Of a stretch of DNA of 64,000 nucleotides, positions 40,006 through 50,525 are shown one piece after another. This DNA is from Ancylomarina subtilis (GTDB taxonomy: Bacteria > Bacteroidota > Bacteroidia > Bacteroidales > Marinifilaceae), in the NCBI RefSeq assembly GCF_004217115.1, contig NZ_SHKN01000001.1, positions 1,491,781 to 1,555,780 on the forward strand. The letters run 5' to 3'. Made by a program: the position numbers and the translations under genes. The notes beneath the pieces are model-generated. The model saw nothing but the letters and a program-made list of their open reading frames with translations. It did no database searches and was not told the origin of the DNA. Numbering within the stretch: position 1 is the stretch's first letter; every line of letters begins with the position of its first letter.

Positions 40006-40797
40006 ATGCAAATCTGCTTTTCAAAATACCAAGGAACTGGTAATGACTTCATTCTGATTGACAACAGAGACAGATCTTTTCCATCTGAAAATATTTCACT
40101 CGTAGAAAAGATGTGCGACAGACGTTTTGGAATTGGTTGTGATGGCTTAATGCTACTCGAAAACGAAGAGGGATTTGATTTTAAAATGAGATATTTCAAC
40201 TCTGATGGCAGAGAAGGAAGTATGTGCGGAAACGGTGGGCGTTGCATTGTTGCATTTGCCTGGAAACTGGGTATCATAAAAGACAAGGTTCACTTTATAG
40301 CTGTTGACGGTGAACATTTTGCTGATGTCAGCCACGACGATAAACAACTGATTGTGAAATTACAAATGCAAGATGTGCTTGAGATTGAAAATGGCGATGA
40401 TTTTTATTTCTTAAATACTGGCTCTCCGCATTACACTAAATTCATTGAGGGGCATGCCAGTTTCGATACAGTTACAAATGGTAAAGCCATCAGATACAAT
40501 GATCGATTTAAAAATGAAGGAACAAATGTCAATTTCATATCTGGCGCAGGGAATCATATTCAGGTGAGCACCTATGAGCGCGGTGTTGAAGACGAAACCT
40601 ATTCCTGCGGAACCGGTGTTGTTGCTTCCTGTATCTCCGCCAAATTACAATTCAAACCCAAAGACAATCATTTCTATGTCAAAACCAAGGGAGGTAACTT
40701 AGAGGTTGTTTTTGATCACAAAGGAGATCAACAATTCGAAAACATTTGGCTGAAAGGTCCTGCTACATTTGTTTTTGATGGCAAGCTTGATATCTAA
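40006..40797 (+). CDS. dapF: Diaminopimelate epimerase
   Basis: Converts LL- to meso-diaminopimelate for lysine and peptidoglycan synthesis. The 263-residue protein has the two active-site cysteine motifs of the PLP-independent family: MCGNGGRC (Cys74) and YSCGTG near residue 205, plus the N-terminal KYQGTGNDFI motif. A terminator follows 15 bases after the stop. Confidence 0.96.
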   Translation: MQICFSKYQGTGNDFILIDNRDRSFPSENISLVEKMCDRRFGIGCDGLMLLENEEGFDFKMRYFNSDGREGSMCGNGGRCIVAFAWKLGIIKDKVHFIAVDGEHFADVSHDDKQLIVKLQMQDVLEIENGDDFYFLNTGSPHYTKFIEGHASFDTVTNGKAIRYNDRFKNEGTNVNFISGAGNHIQVSTYERGVEDETYSCGTGVVASCISAKLQFKPKDNHFYVKTKGGNLEVVFDHKGDQQFENIWLKGPATFVFDGKLDI

Positions 40798-40811
40798 AAA
40801 AGATTAAAATG

Positions 40812-40853
40812 AAATAAGCCTTCAACCTTAATATGATCGATGGCTTATTTTTT
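40812..40853 (+). terminator. Terminator after dapF
   Basis: AAATAAGCC (40812-40820) pairs with GGCTTATTT (40842-40850) over a 21-base loop and runs into six T. Confidence 0.78.
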
Positions 40854-40872
40854 CTATAATTTCACAAATAAA

Positions 40873-41451
40873 CTAATCCCATTTAGCTATTTGATCAGTT
40901 TCGACATAGCTATTTATATAATCTAAAGCCTCTTTGGAGTCATTTACAAAAACGTACATTTGTCGAAAAGATTCATTGGCAAAATTCTCCTGATACTGCA
41001 TATCGAACTGTGCTTTTAAAGCTGAATAAAAACCATCTACATCGACAAAAACAATGGCCTTAGAGTGATAGCCCAGTTGTTTAAGGGTAATGACTTCCAT
41101 AATTTCTTCAAGCGTTCCGAAACTGCCTGGTAGAGCGATAAAAGCATCGGACTTTTCACGAATCACCTCTTTTCGTTCCTTCATATCTTCAGTCACAATT
41201 AGCTCATCAGCGTAATCAGATGCGATTCCTTTCGATTGGATTAATTCAGGAATAACACCTATTACACGACCTCCTGCTTGTTTAGTTGCTAAAGCAGAAG
41301 CGTGCATCAATCCGACATTGGTTCCGCCGTAAACAATATGATTCCCCGATTCACCAATGGCACGCCCCAGTTCTCTAGCTGCTTCATAATATTTATCTGC
41401 CAGATAATCACTTGATGAACAAAAGACACATATATTTTTACTCATAATCAT
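40873..41451 (-). CDS. LOG family protein (nucleotide 5'-monophosphate phosphoribohydrolase-like)
   Basis: A 192-residue Rossmann-fold protein of the LOG/TIGR00730 family, whose members cleave the N-glycosidic bond of cytokinin-type or other nucleotide monophosphates. Visible motifs: CVFCSSSD at the start, YGGTNVGLM (about 40-48) and PGSFGTLEEI (about 105-114). The canonical loop is PGGxGTxxE; here the second Gly is Ser, a variation found in some family members. The physiological substrate in bacteria like this is uncertain. Confidence 0.9.
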   Translation of the reverse strand: MIMSKNICVFCSSSDYLADKYYEAARELGRAIGESGNHIVYGGTNVGLMHASALATKQAGGRVIGVIPELIQSKGIASDYADELIVTEDMKERKEVIREKSDAFIALPGSFGTLEEIMEVITLKQLGYHSKAIVFVDVDGFYSALKAQFDMQYQENFANESFRQMYVFVNDSKEALDYINSYVETDQIAKWD

Positions 41452-41464
41452 ATTTTATTTAAAC

Positions 41465-41495
41465 AAAAAAGCCCTCGTGAACAAATCACAAGGGC
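41465..41495 (-). terminator. Terminator of gyrB
   Basis: Minus strand: GCCCTTGTGA / TCACGAGGGC stem with one mismatch, loop TTTGT, then six T (41465-41470). Confidence 0.8.
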
Positions 41496-41541
41496 CATTA
41501 TATAAAACTCAAATTGAAATCTTTATTTCAAGATGTTAATA

Positions 41542-43503
<1,962 letters not shown>

Positions 43504-43804
43504 TTATCAGATCTTTAGTATTATTTTGGAAGAAGTCTGAAAAAGAACATTCTTTTTCAAAAAAAAAGAATCTCGATTACAGATTCTAAACATTCGAAGT
43601 TAGATCTCAAATTAGTCAAGGGCACAATAGGAATTAACAAACAAATTAAAAAGGATTAACTTTTCTATCAATCAACACATTACGACAATTTTAACTAAAT
43701 TTTATTGAGATAAGCAAAGATAATAAAAATGATGAATTTAGCTTACCAAATCGCAAGAAAAAAACAAGCTAAAATGGTCTTTATTTTGAATGATTTATTT
43801 GGCA
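43504..43804. other. gyrB upstream region without a gene
   Basis: No convincing reading frame is present. It contains an 8-pair stem GAAAAAGA/TCTTTTTC (43539-43558) and an AGAATC/GATTCT pair just beyond, both within the probable gyrB leader on the minus strand. A weak -7-like CTAATTTG lies near 43609-43616. The rest is featureless AT-rich DNA. Confidence 0.45.
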
Positions 43805-43856
43805 TAAAAAATGGCTCGAGTTTTAATCCTAATGAAGATTAAAAACCCGAGCCATT
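43805..43856 (-). terminator. Terminator of the TPR/outer-membrane barrel operon
   Basis: A long stem (GGCTCG..GTTTTAATC paired with GATTAAAAAC..CGAGCC, one mismatch) is followed on the minus strand by six T. Confidence 0.82.
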
Positions 43857-43926
43857 CTTCTTGTGATTCACAATATCTCGTATTAAAAATTATAAAACGA
43901 ATTGAACACAACAATTATATACAAAT

Positions 43927-45636
43927 CTAAAAGATCAATTTTAAACCAATCATTCCATTAATTCCCTGACTTGGATAGCCATGCCACAAATAAGCTTCAG
44001 CATTAAAAATATTATTCACATTGGCATAAAGCGATAACATATCATTCCACTTGTACTCTGCTCCCAAACCAAAATCAGCAATCGCATCGAGCTGAGCAGC
44101 TTTTCCATTCGTCATTACCGGTCTTTTGCCAACATAGATCAATCTGGCATTAAATAACCACTGATCGGTATACTGATAGCTAACCCTTGTTTCCATTTCA
44201 AAATTAGGCATATGCCATGGCTCTTCTAAGCCATCCAATGAATAATGTGTATATTTTGCCAACGTATAAAGATTAAGCTCTTCATTAAGCTGTAAATCGA
44301 TTTCTCCAGTAAAACCTATTTTATACAAATCGTCGTAAACAATGGCATATTTATTAGAGTAATATGTTTGACTTAAGAGCCCTTCTTCAGAAACTGCAGC
44401 ATTTGCCATAGAGAAAAAGTATTGATTCTCTATGTTGGTATACTCCATAGAAAATAAGGCACTCGATTCTTTAGATATTTTACTCTTAAAACCGCCATAA
44501 ACTCTATAATTGGCACTTGTATTTTCAACATCCAAACCCGAATGAATGAATGGGTTCTCTTCTGAAATCGATCGTATCGTATTCAAATCCAAGTCTCCAT
44601 CCAAACCGGCAAACATATTTAAAATGCGATCAACCAATACAAGATTAACTTTAAAATCAGGATAAAGTTTAAAATCAGAATCATTCCCTAAAACGGCTTG
44701 TGCCTTTACTCCAAGTCTCATATTGAACCCACCTAGTGTGATATTATAAGATGGATTAGCCATCCATAATGAGGATCTCACATCATGATCTTTGAGTTTG
44801 GAATCCCAATACACCAGATTATTGCTTTGAATAAAATTCAAAGAACTCTCCAATGACCACAAGCCTTCTCCAGCCTTTATTTCAGCAGTTCCACTCACCC
44901 ACATATCCACTTCGCTCACATTATAATTATCACTAAAATAATCAAATGCAACACCAAGTTTATAATTCAAATCCTTAGCATCATTCAGAGTTTCATATGT
45001 CGTGTTCAAACCAAATTCATTGAATTTTTGATTACTGTAATCAAAGAGATTTTCCTTTCCCACAACACTCTCTGACAAAGGAGAACCATAATAATTAAAC
45101 GATTTGTACTTATAAAAAATGCGAGAACTCAATTTGGCATCATCCAAATAATGATTGCCATAAATCTCTGCCAAAAATTCTCTCCAATCGGGCTTCACCT
45201 TTGTATTATCTTCTAATTCAAGCTTCCCATTACTGGAATAATGTTGCAAATGCAAGCCAAAATCTGTTTTCTTTGATTGTAAATTATTATAACGGTAATC
45301 CGCAAACAAAGTCGCGTAATTTCCTGCGGACAAATCAAAAGTATGCCCATGAACTTTTTTTAAGGGAGCCGTACTCATTTTAGCAGCCTGAATTGATCCT
45401 GGCTTAAAATTCACATCCAATGATTTGCTTCTGATTGAGTAATCAAAATGCTTTTTGATGGTCACTGTATCAACCACAGTAGGCATTTCACCAATTCGCT
45501 TCGACTTTTTAATCTTAGGCTTAAAATTGGTTCTGACCTTAACTTCTTTTTTTAAATCCCGTTGTTCCTGAGCCTGAGCAAACATGCACATGGCAACAAC
45601 AATAACACCCGTCAATAAAATTGATTTTATTCTCAT
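43927..45636 (-). CDS. Outer-membrane beta-barrel protein (TonB-receptor-like barrel)
   Basis: With ATG 45636 the protein has 569 residues and begins with a signal peptide (MRIKSILLTGVIVVAMCMFA). A longer frame from TTG 45672 is less likely because it puts 12 charged residues before the signal. A short periplasmic linker is followed by many amphipathic beta strands ending in GMIGLKLIF, a typical outer-membrane C-terminus. The last part (ADFGLGAEYKWNDMLSLYAN, then NNIFNAEAY) resembles TonB-dependent receptor barrels, but there is no plug domain. It lies directly downstream of a large TPR gene and is probably cotranscribed. Confidence 0.75.
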   Translation of the reverse strand: MRIKSILLTGVIVVAMCMFAQAQEQRDLKKEVKVRTNFKPKIKKSKRIGEMPTVVDTVTIKKHFDYSIRSKSLDVNFKPGSIQAAKMSTAPLKKVHGHTFDLSAGNYATLFADYRYNNLQSKKTDFGLHLQHYSSNGKLELEDNTKVKPDWREFLAEIYGNHYLDDAKLSSRIFYKYKSFNYYGSPLSESVVGKENLFDYSNQKFNEFGLNTTYETLNDAKDLNYKLGVAFDYFSDNYNVSEVDMWVSGTAEIKAGEGLWSLESSLNFIQSNNLVYWDSKLKDHDVRSSLWMANPSYNITLGGFNMRLGVKAQAVLGNDSDFKLYPDFKVNLVLVDRILNMFAGLDGDLDLNTIRSISEENPFIHSGLDVENTSANYRVYGGFKSKISKESSALFSMEYTNIENQYFFSMANAAVSEEGLLSQTYYSNKYAIVYDDLYKIGFTGEIDLQLNEELNLYTLAKYTHYSLDGLEEPWHMPNFEMETRVSYQYTDQWLFNARLIYVGKRPVMTNGKAAQLDAIADFGLGAEYKWNDMLSLYANVNNIFNAEAYLWHGYPSQGINGMIGLKLIF

Positions 45637-45677
45637 ATGTTCGTCTAGTTTATTCTTTACTACTATCAACAACTCAA

Positions 45678-48600
45678 CTAATCCTCAAGCTCTCCAACCA
45701 TCTCGTTTAAAATCGATTTCGCATCATTTACAGATAAAGAGTCAGCCTTAACTTCTTGCTTAGTTTTAAGCTCTTTTTCAATCGATTTTGTCTTAGCTTT
45801 CGTGTTAGAGACATCTTGCTTGATTTTTTCCTGAGCATTCACATTCGGCTTCACCTTCTCTAAAATCGGCTCTAATTTTACCTTTGCTGCCTCTATAATA
45901 CCGTCATCTTTTATTCCATAATTATCAATCACACTCTGGAGGGTATATCGCGCCTGAAACACATCTTTTTTATCCACAAAAATATCAGAAAGCAAAATGA
46001 AACTTTTACCCAACCAATAATGATGTGGCGAATTCATATCAATAAATTCATTGACTCTTTTCTCTGCCTCATCAATTTGTTTAGTTCGATAAAGCAGATC
46101 AGCTAATAGATATCTGGACTCTGCCCCTTCTTCACTCTGGACTTCTTTAGCCAATATTTGAAGATCAGTTTTTGCTGCCAAATCATTATTCAAAGCCAGG
46201 TAAGCTTTCGCTCTCTTGTACCGAATCTCTCTTTCTTCGTCTTTTGTTATTTTAGGCAAAAGCAACAAAGCTTTTGATTTAGAAATCAGCGACAAATAGT
46301 CCTTCAATTCGTAATTGCATCTAAACAGTCCCCAATCCGCGATCCTTTTATTATCTGAAATTTCAGTCTTTTGCTTTAGTAATTGAAAATAAGGCTTCGC
46401 CTTCAAATAATCCTTTTGTTCAAAATAAATTTGCGACAGTCCCAATAAAGCCTTCTCTGTATACAAGTTATCTCCACCATTAATCACCCTCTCAAAAGCC
46501 AGGATGGCTTCATTAAAATCCTTGCGATTAAAAGCGGCTTCTCCCTTATAATAAGCCGCATTGATTCGAAACATACCCTGTGGGAATTTCTCAAGATATT
46601 CAGAAAAAGCCAATGTTGCCTTCTCACCCTGCCCATCCATATACAAACGCTCAGCAGACAAATATGTCAAGGAATCTCTTTCAGACGTCATAACCCGATT
46701 TCCCTGCCCCAACGATTCTGTAAAAGCAAAATAAGACTGAACATCATTCATATCGATGTAAACATTCTTGATTCCCAACAAAGCACTTTGAGCATCGCTA
46801 CTGTTTGAATAATCCCTCACAACCTGCTTATAGAACTTAATCGCTTCAGGGTAGTTTTTCTTGTTATAATTCAACTGCCCCAATTGCAATAGGGATTTTG
46901 CAATAAACTCACTATGAGGATACTCCGAAACTAAATTCTTATACAGTTTTAAAGCAGTCTCCTCATCAGCTTGCTTAACTTTTGCCTTAGCCAATTCGAA
47001 AAGAGCATCATCCTTATAGTCAGACTCAGGAAACTTTTTTGAAAAGTTACTTAAAAGTGTAATCTTCTCGTTCAACTGACCACACAAACCTCGTGACAAA
47101 GCATTTTGATATACGGCATAATCTGTTGACCAGTTATTCGCTTCGGCAGCCCTGGTATAATATTCAGCAGCCTTTTCGTAGTTTCTATCCAGAAAATAAC
47201 AGTCCCCAATTCGATTCAAAACATCGGTTAAATACTCTGATGATTGACCATTCATTAACTGCTCATATTTCCGAAACCAAACAATTGCTTTATCATATGC
47301 ATCCAATTCGAATTCGCAATAACCTAAATTGTAATAGGCATTATTAAAATAATTCGAATTACCGACACCAGGAGTTCCAATAAATTCCTGATAATTCTTG
47401 ATCGCGATTAAATAATCTTCTGTTCTGTAATAAGCCTCAGCCTTCCAATACAAGCAATCAGCAGCGATATTTCTATTGTATCTCTTATAATTCAGGGCTT
47501 TATTTAAATACTGAAGCGACTCCTTGTATTTTGATTGTTTGAATAATTCCAACGCATAAAAATAAGCCACACGCTGGTAAGCCTCTTCAATGCGAGGCGA
47601 CTTCTCTTTTATCATATCCATCGACTCCAAAGCCTGCTTATAACTCTTGGTCGTCATGTACACATCAACCAAAAAATCGTAAGCCTCATCATTTTCATCC
47701 GAGTTGGGATATTGAGTCAAATAAGCATCAAAAGCGCTTATTGCTTCATTGGTATCCGAATAGGATAATTCATAACTGACCTTTGCGAAATTAAAGAGAG
47801 CACTCTTTTTAATCTCCTCGTCAGCAGACATCTTTGAAGCCTTCTCAAAAGCAATTTTGGCTTCTTTTTTCTCTCCCAGTTTAAGAAAACAATCAGCCAA
47901 ATTGTAAGTCGAAATTTGCAATACGGCATCCTCTTCCCCTTTTACTTTAGAGAATAACTGACTGGCATTTTTATAATCCTTTTCCTGATAATACGAGAAT
48001 GCCAAAGCAAATACTTCTTCTCTATTGAGGCCAGCCTTATCCTGAATTAAATAAGGAATCGCTTCATCATATTTTTTTTGATTATAATAAGCTAAGCCAA
48101 TCATCTTGGCAATCTCAGGCACCCTGTCAACATCTGCTTTCTTCAGAAATTTTGGTGCATATGCAATCAATTTAGTGTACTTCTCTTGCAAATAGTAGAT
48201 CTGAGAGATATAATAAGGAATCAGAGGGGCATATATCTCATCATTCTCAAGTTTATCAAAAGCATTCAATGCGGTTTGATAGTTACCTTTTTCGTAAGCT
48301 ATATGTGCGTAATAATAATTGGCTGCTAATTGAAACTCCCCCTTTTTATCAAGAAGTTCAAAAAAATATTTCCCGGCCTCATCCTTATTGTCTGTCTTAA
48401 AATATGAATATGCCTTTTTAAAGAAAAATTCATCTTTCTGTTCCTTTTCAATCTGATAAGCATCTGTCCTTTCAAACCAACCTATGGCTTTCTCATATTT
48501 TTTTTGATTGTATTTTTGTCTGCCTAACTGAAAGAATGCCTGATGTACAAAGACACTCCCGGGATATCTATCCAAAAAACTGAGCATCCCTTTCTCTGCT

Positions 48601-48878
48601 TCGGGACGAGAAAGCTCTATGGCGCAACTGGCCAGGTAGAATTCAGCCTCAATTTTTCTATCTGAAAAATCTTTTTCTTCAGCAGCCACTTGCTGAAAAC
48701 AATAACGGGCGCCACCAAAGTCTTTACGCTTAAACAATTCATGTCCCTTTGTCCAATTATCAGAGTAAACCTGACTGGCAACATTTTTTTGTGCCAATGA
48801 ACTTTTAAGAGGTGTTCCAAGTATAAATATAAAAATGATGGGGAATAGTAATCTTGGGCGCATATTGTCAATTATCAT
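45678..48878 (-). CDS. Large periplasmic TPR-repeat protein
   Basis: The 1066-residue protein has a signal sequence (MRPRLLFPIIFIFILG after an optional five-residue start; ATG 48863 is the alternative). At least 20 tetratricopeptide-type helix pairs follow, with recurring patterns such as YEKAIGWFER, YDEAIPYLI and YPEAIKFYKQV. A Lys-rich coiled tail (about 1010-1066) ends it. TPR arrays are protein-binding scaffolds; similarity in style to BamD/YbgF-type TPRs and pairing with an outer-membrane barrel gene suggest a role in envelope assembly. That is inference. Confidence 0.8.
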   Translation of the reverse strand: MIIDNMRPRLLFPIIFIFILGTPLKSSLAQKNVASQVYSDNWTKGHELFKRKDFGGARYCFQQVAAEEKDFSDRKIEAEFYLASCAIELSRPEAEKGMLSFLDRYPGSVFVHQAFFQLGRQKYNQKKYEKAIGWFERTDAYQIEKEQKDEFFFKKAYSYFKTDNKDEAGKYFFELLDKKGEFQLAANYYYAHIAYEKGNYQTALNAFDKLENDEIYAPLIPYYISQIYYLQEKYTKLIAYAPKFLKKADVDRVPEIAKMIGLAYYNQKKYDEAIPYLIQDKAGLNREEVFALAFSYYQEKDYKNASQLFSKVKGEEDAVLQISTYNLADCFLKLGEKKEAKIAFEKASKMSADEEIKKSALFNFAKVSYELSYSDTNEAISAFDAYLTQYPNSDENDEAYDFLVDVYMTTKSYKQALESMDMIKEKSPRIEEAYQRVAYFYALELFKQSKYKESLQYLNKALNYKRYNRNIAADCLYWKAEAYYRTEDYLIAIKNYQEFIGTPGVGNSNYFNNAYYNLGYCEFELDAYDKAIVWFRKYEQLMNGQSSEYLTDVLNRIGDCYFLDRNYEKAAEYYTRAAEANNWSTDYAVYQNALSRGLCGQLNEKITLLSNFSKKFPESDYKDDALFELAKAKVKQADEETALKLYKNLVSEYPHSEFIAKSLLQLGQLNYNKKNYPEAIKFYKQVVRDYSNSSDAQSALLGIKNVYIDMNDVQSYFAFTESLGQGNRVMTSERDSLTYLSAERLYMDGQGEKATLAFSEYLEKFPQGMFRINAAYYKGEAAFNRKDFNEAILAFERVINGGDNLYTEKALLGLSQIYFEQKDYLKAKPYFQLLKQKTEISDNKRIADWGLFRCNYELKDYLSLISKSKALLLLPKITKDEEREIRYKRAKAYLALNNDLAAKTDLQILAKEVQSEEGAESRYLLADLLYRTKQIDEAEKRVNEFIDMNSPHHYWLGKSFILLSDIFVDKKDVFQARYTLQSVIDNYGIKDDGIIEAAKVKLEPILEKVKPNVNAQEKIKQDVSNTKAKTKSIEKELKTKQEVKADSLSVNDAKSILNEMVGELED

Positions 48879-49144
48879 GGTGATTGAAATTAGCTTTGAA
48901 AAATGTGCTTAAAGATACAAAAACAGATAGCAGCTCGACTAGAAAAAGCCTTGTTTTAATAAAAATCTTATCTGACTCTAATAACGTCAGAAGATAGCAT
49001 AAATTGTTCAATTATGCCTAATTGTTTTAAGATTTGGATAATTTTGAAACGATGGAAAGGCTATCCCAAATAATTTTCTAGATTTGTAGAACAGAGATAT
49101 TACAAAGCCTTTAAGCCTGACAAAATCAATAAGAAGAATAAACT

Positions 49145-49870
49145 ATGTCTGAAACTGCTATCATAAAACTAAATAATGCAATTATTCGCCAATCTGAAAA
49201 CATCATTGTAAAAGATGTTGATTTAGAAATTGAGAAAGGTGAATTCGTATATCTTATTGGTCGTGTTGGCAGTGGTAAAAGCAGTCTTTTAAAAACCCTC
49301 TATGCTGACTTGCCACTTAAAGACGGCACAGGCAGTGTTGTTGGTTATTCTCTCCCTAAGATTAAAAATAAGCAAGTTCCCTTTTTAAGACGCAAAATTG
49401 GCATCGTTTTTCAGGACTTCCAACTCCTTACTGATAGAAATATCGAAGCCAATCTGCAATTTGTATTAAAGGCAACAGGATGGAAAAATTCTCAGGATAT
49501 AAAATCTCGTATTTCGGAAGTGCTCGAAAAGGTAAAAATGAACAACAAAGGGTACAAAATGCCTCACGAATTATCTGGTGGTGAGCAGCAACGTGTTGTT
49601 ATTGCACGTGCCCTATTAAACTCACCCGATATCATCTTAGCCGATGAACCGACAGGAAATTTAGATCCTGAAACATCTGACGATTTGGTTCGATTACTTC
49701 ACGACATAAGCAAAAGTGGTAAAACCATCATTATGGCCACTCACCAACACGATTTACTGGCAAAATTCCCTGCCCGTGTGATTGAATGCAAGGATAGCCG
49801 AGTGATTGAAATCTCAAAAAACACAGCAGAAACTGTTATTGATTTTACGGAAACAGAAACTTTTGAATAG
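49145..49870 (+). CDS. ftsE: Cell-division ABC transporter ATPase FtsE
   Basis: The 241-residue ABC ATPase has Walker [10 protein letters not shown] (about 38-46), Q-loop VFQDFQLL, signature LSGGEQQR, Walker B IILADEP and the switch His in ATHQHD. Sequence and size suit FtsE, which with FtsX regulates peptidoglycan hydrolases at the septum. FtsX is not adjacent; the next gene is a rhomboid protease. LolD-type transporters are the nearest alternative. Confidence 0.82.
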   Translation: MSETAIIKLNNAIIRQSENIIVKDVDLEIEKGEFVYLIGRVGSGKSSLLKTLYADLPLKDGTGSVVGYSLPKIKNKQVPFLRRKIGIVFQDFQLLTDRNIEANLQFVLKATGWKNSQDIKSRISEVLEKVKMNNKGYKMPHELSGGEQQRVVIARALLNSPDIILADEPTGNLDPETSDDLVRLLHDISKSGKTIIMATHQHDLLAKFPARVIECKDSRVIEISKNTAETVIDFTETETFE

Positions 49871-50525
49871 CGAGCCAGTATACAACAAAAAAGTGCAAGA
49901 GATCAGATCAAAACAATCTCTAATATTTCCTATTGCCTTTGTTAGTCTGATCTGGTTCCTGAAGTTTTTTGAGTGGGGACTCGATCTTAATTTTTATCGA
50001 TTAGGGATATTTCCACTTCACACCAAAGGTCTACTCGGTATTATCACTTCCCCATTTATTCATAGCGATTTTGAACACCTAATGGCCAACACCATTCCAA
50101 TCTTTGCTCTGAGCTGGGGGATTTTTTATTTCTACAGAAAACTAGCCATCCGTATAGTTTTGTACTGTTTGTTCACAACCAATATACTCCTATGGCTAGG
50201 TGGTCGTGAAGCTTGGCATATTGGGGCCTCTGGCTTGGTTTATGCCTTTGCATCCTTTCTTTTCTTTAGTGGCCTGTTCAGAAATTATTATAAACTGATT
50301 GCCATCTCCTTTGTTGTCGCATTTCTGTATGGCGGTTTGTTTTGGGGAATTTTCCCCGTTCTCAAAGACGTCTCCTGGGAAGGTCATTTGTTTGGTGGGT
50401 TTTCAGGACTTATCTATGCCTGGGCCTTCAGAAAAGAAGGACCTCAAAAACCTAAGGTTGTTTGGGATGAAGATGACACTATTCCCGAAGAAATTTGGAA
50501 TCAGAAAGAGAACACTAATCCATAA
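49863..50525 (+). CDS. Rhomboid-family intramembrane serine protease
   Basis: Six or so membrane helices carry the rhomboid signature: HSDFEHLMANTIPIF (first loop and helix), the catalytic Ser in HIGASGLVY and catalytic His in EGHLFGGFSG. It cleaves membrane proteins within the bilayer. No ATG lies in frame near the start; TTG 49863 overlaps the ftsE stop by eight bases, while GTG 49893 and TTG 49806 are alternatives. The overlap implies translational coupling to ftsE. The short hydrophilic C-tail is acidic. Confidence 0.85.
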   Translation: MNSEPVYNKKVQEIRSKQSLIFPIAFVSLIWFLKFFEWGLDLNFYRLGIFPLHTKGLLGIITSPFIHSDFEHLMANTIPIFALSWGIFYFYRKLAIRIVLYCLFTTNILLWLGGREAWHIGASGLVYAFASFLFFSGLFRNYYKLIAISFVVAFLYGGLFWGIFPVLKDVSWEGHLFGGFSGLIYAWAFRKEGPQKPKVVWDEDDTIPEEIWNQKENTNP

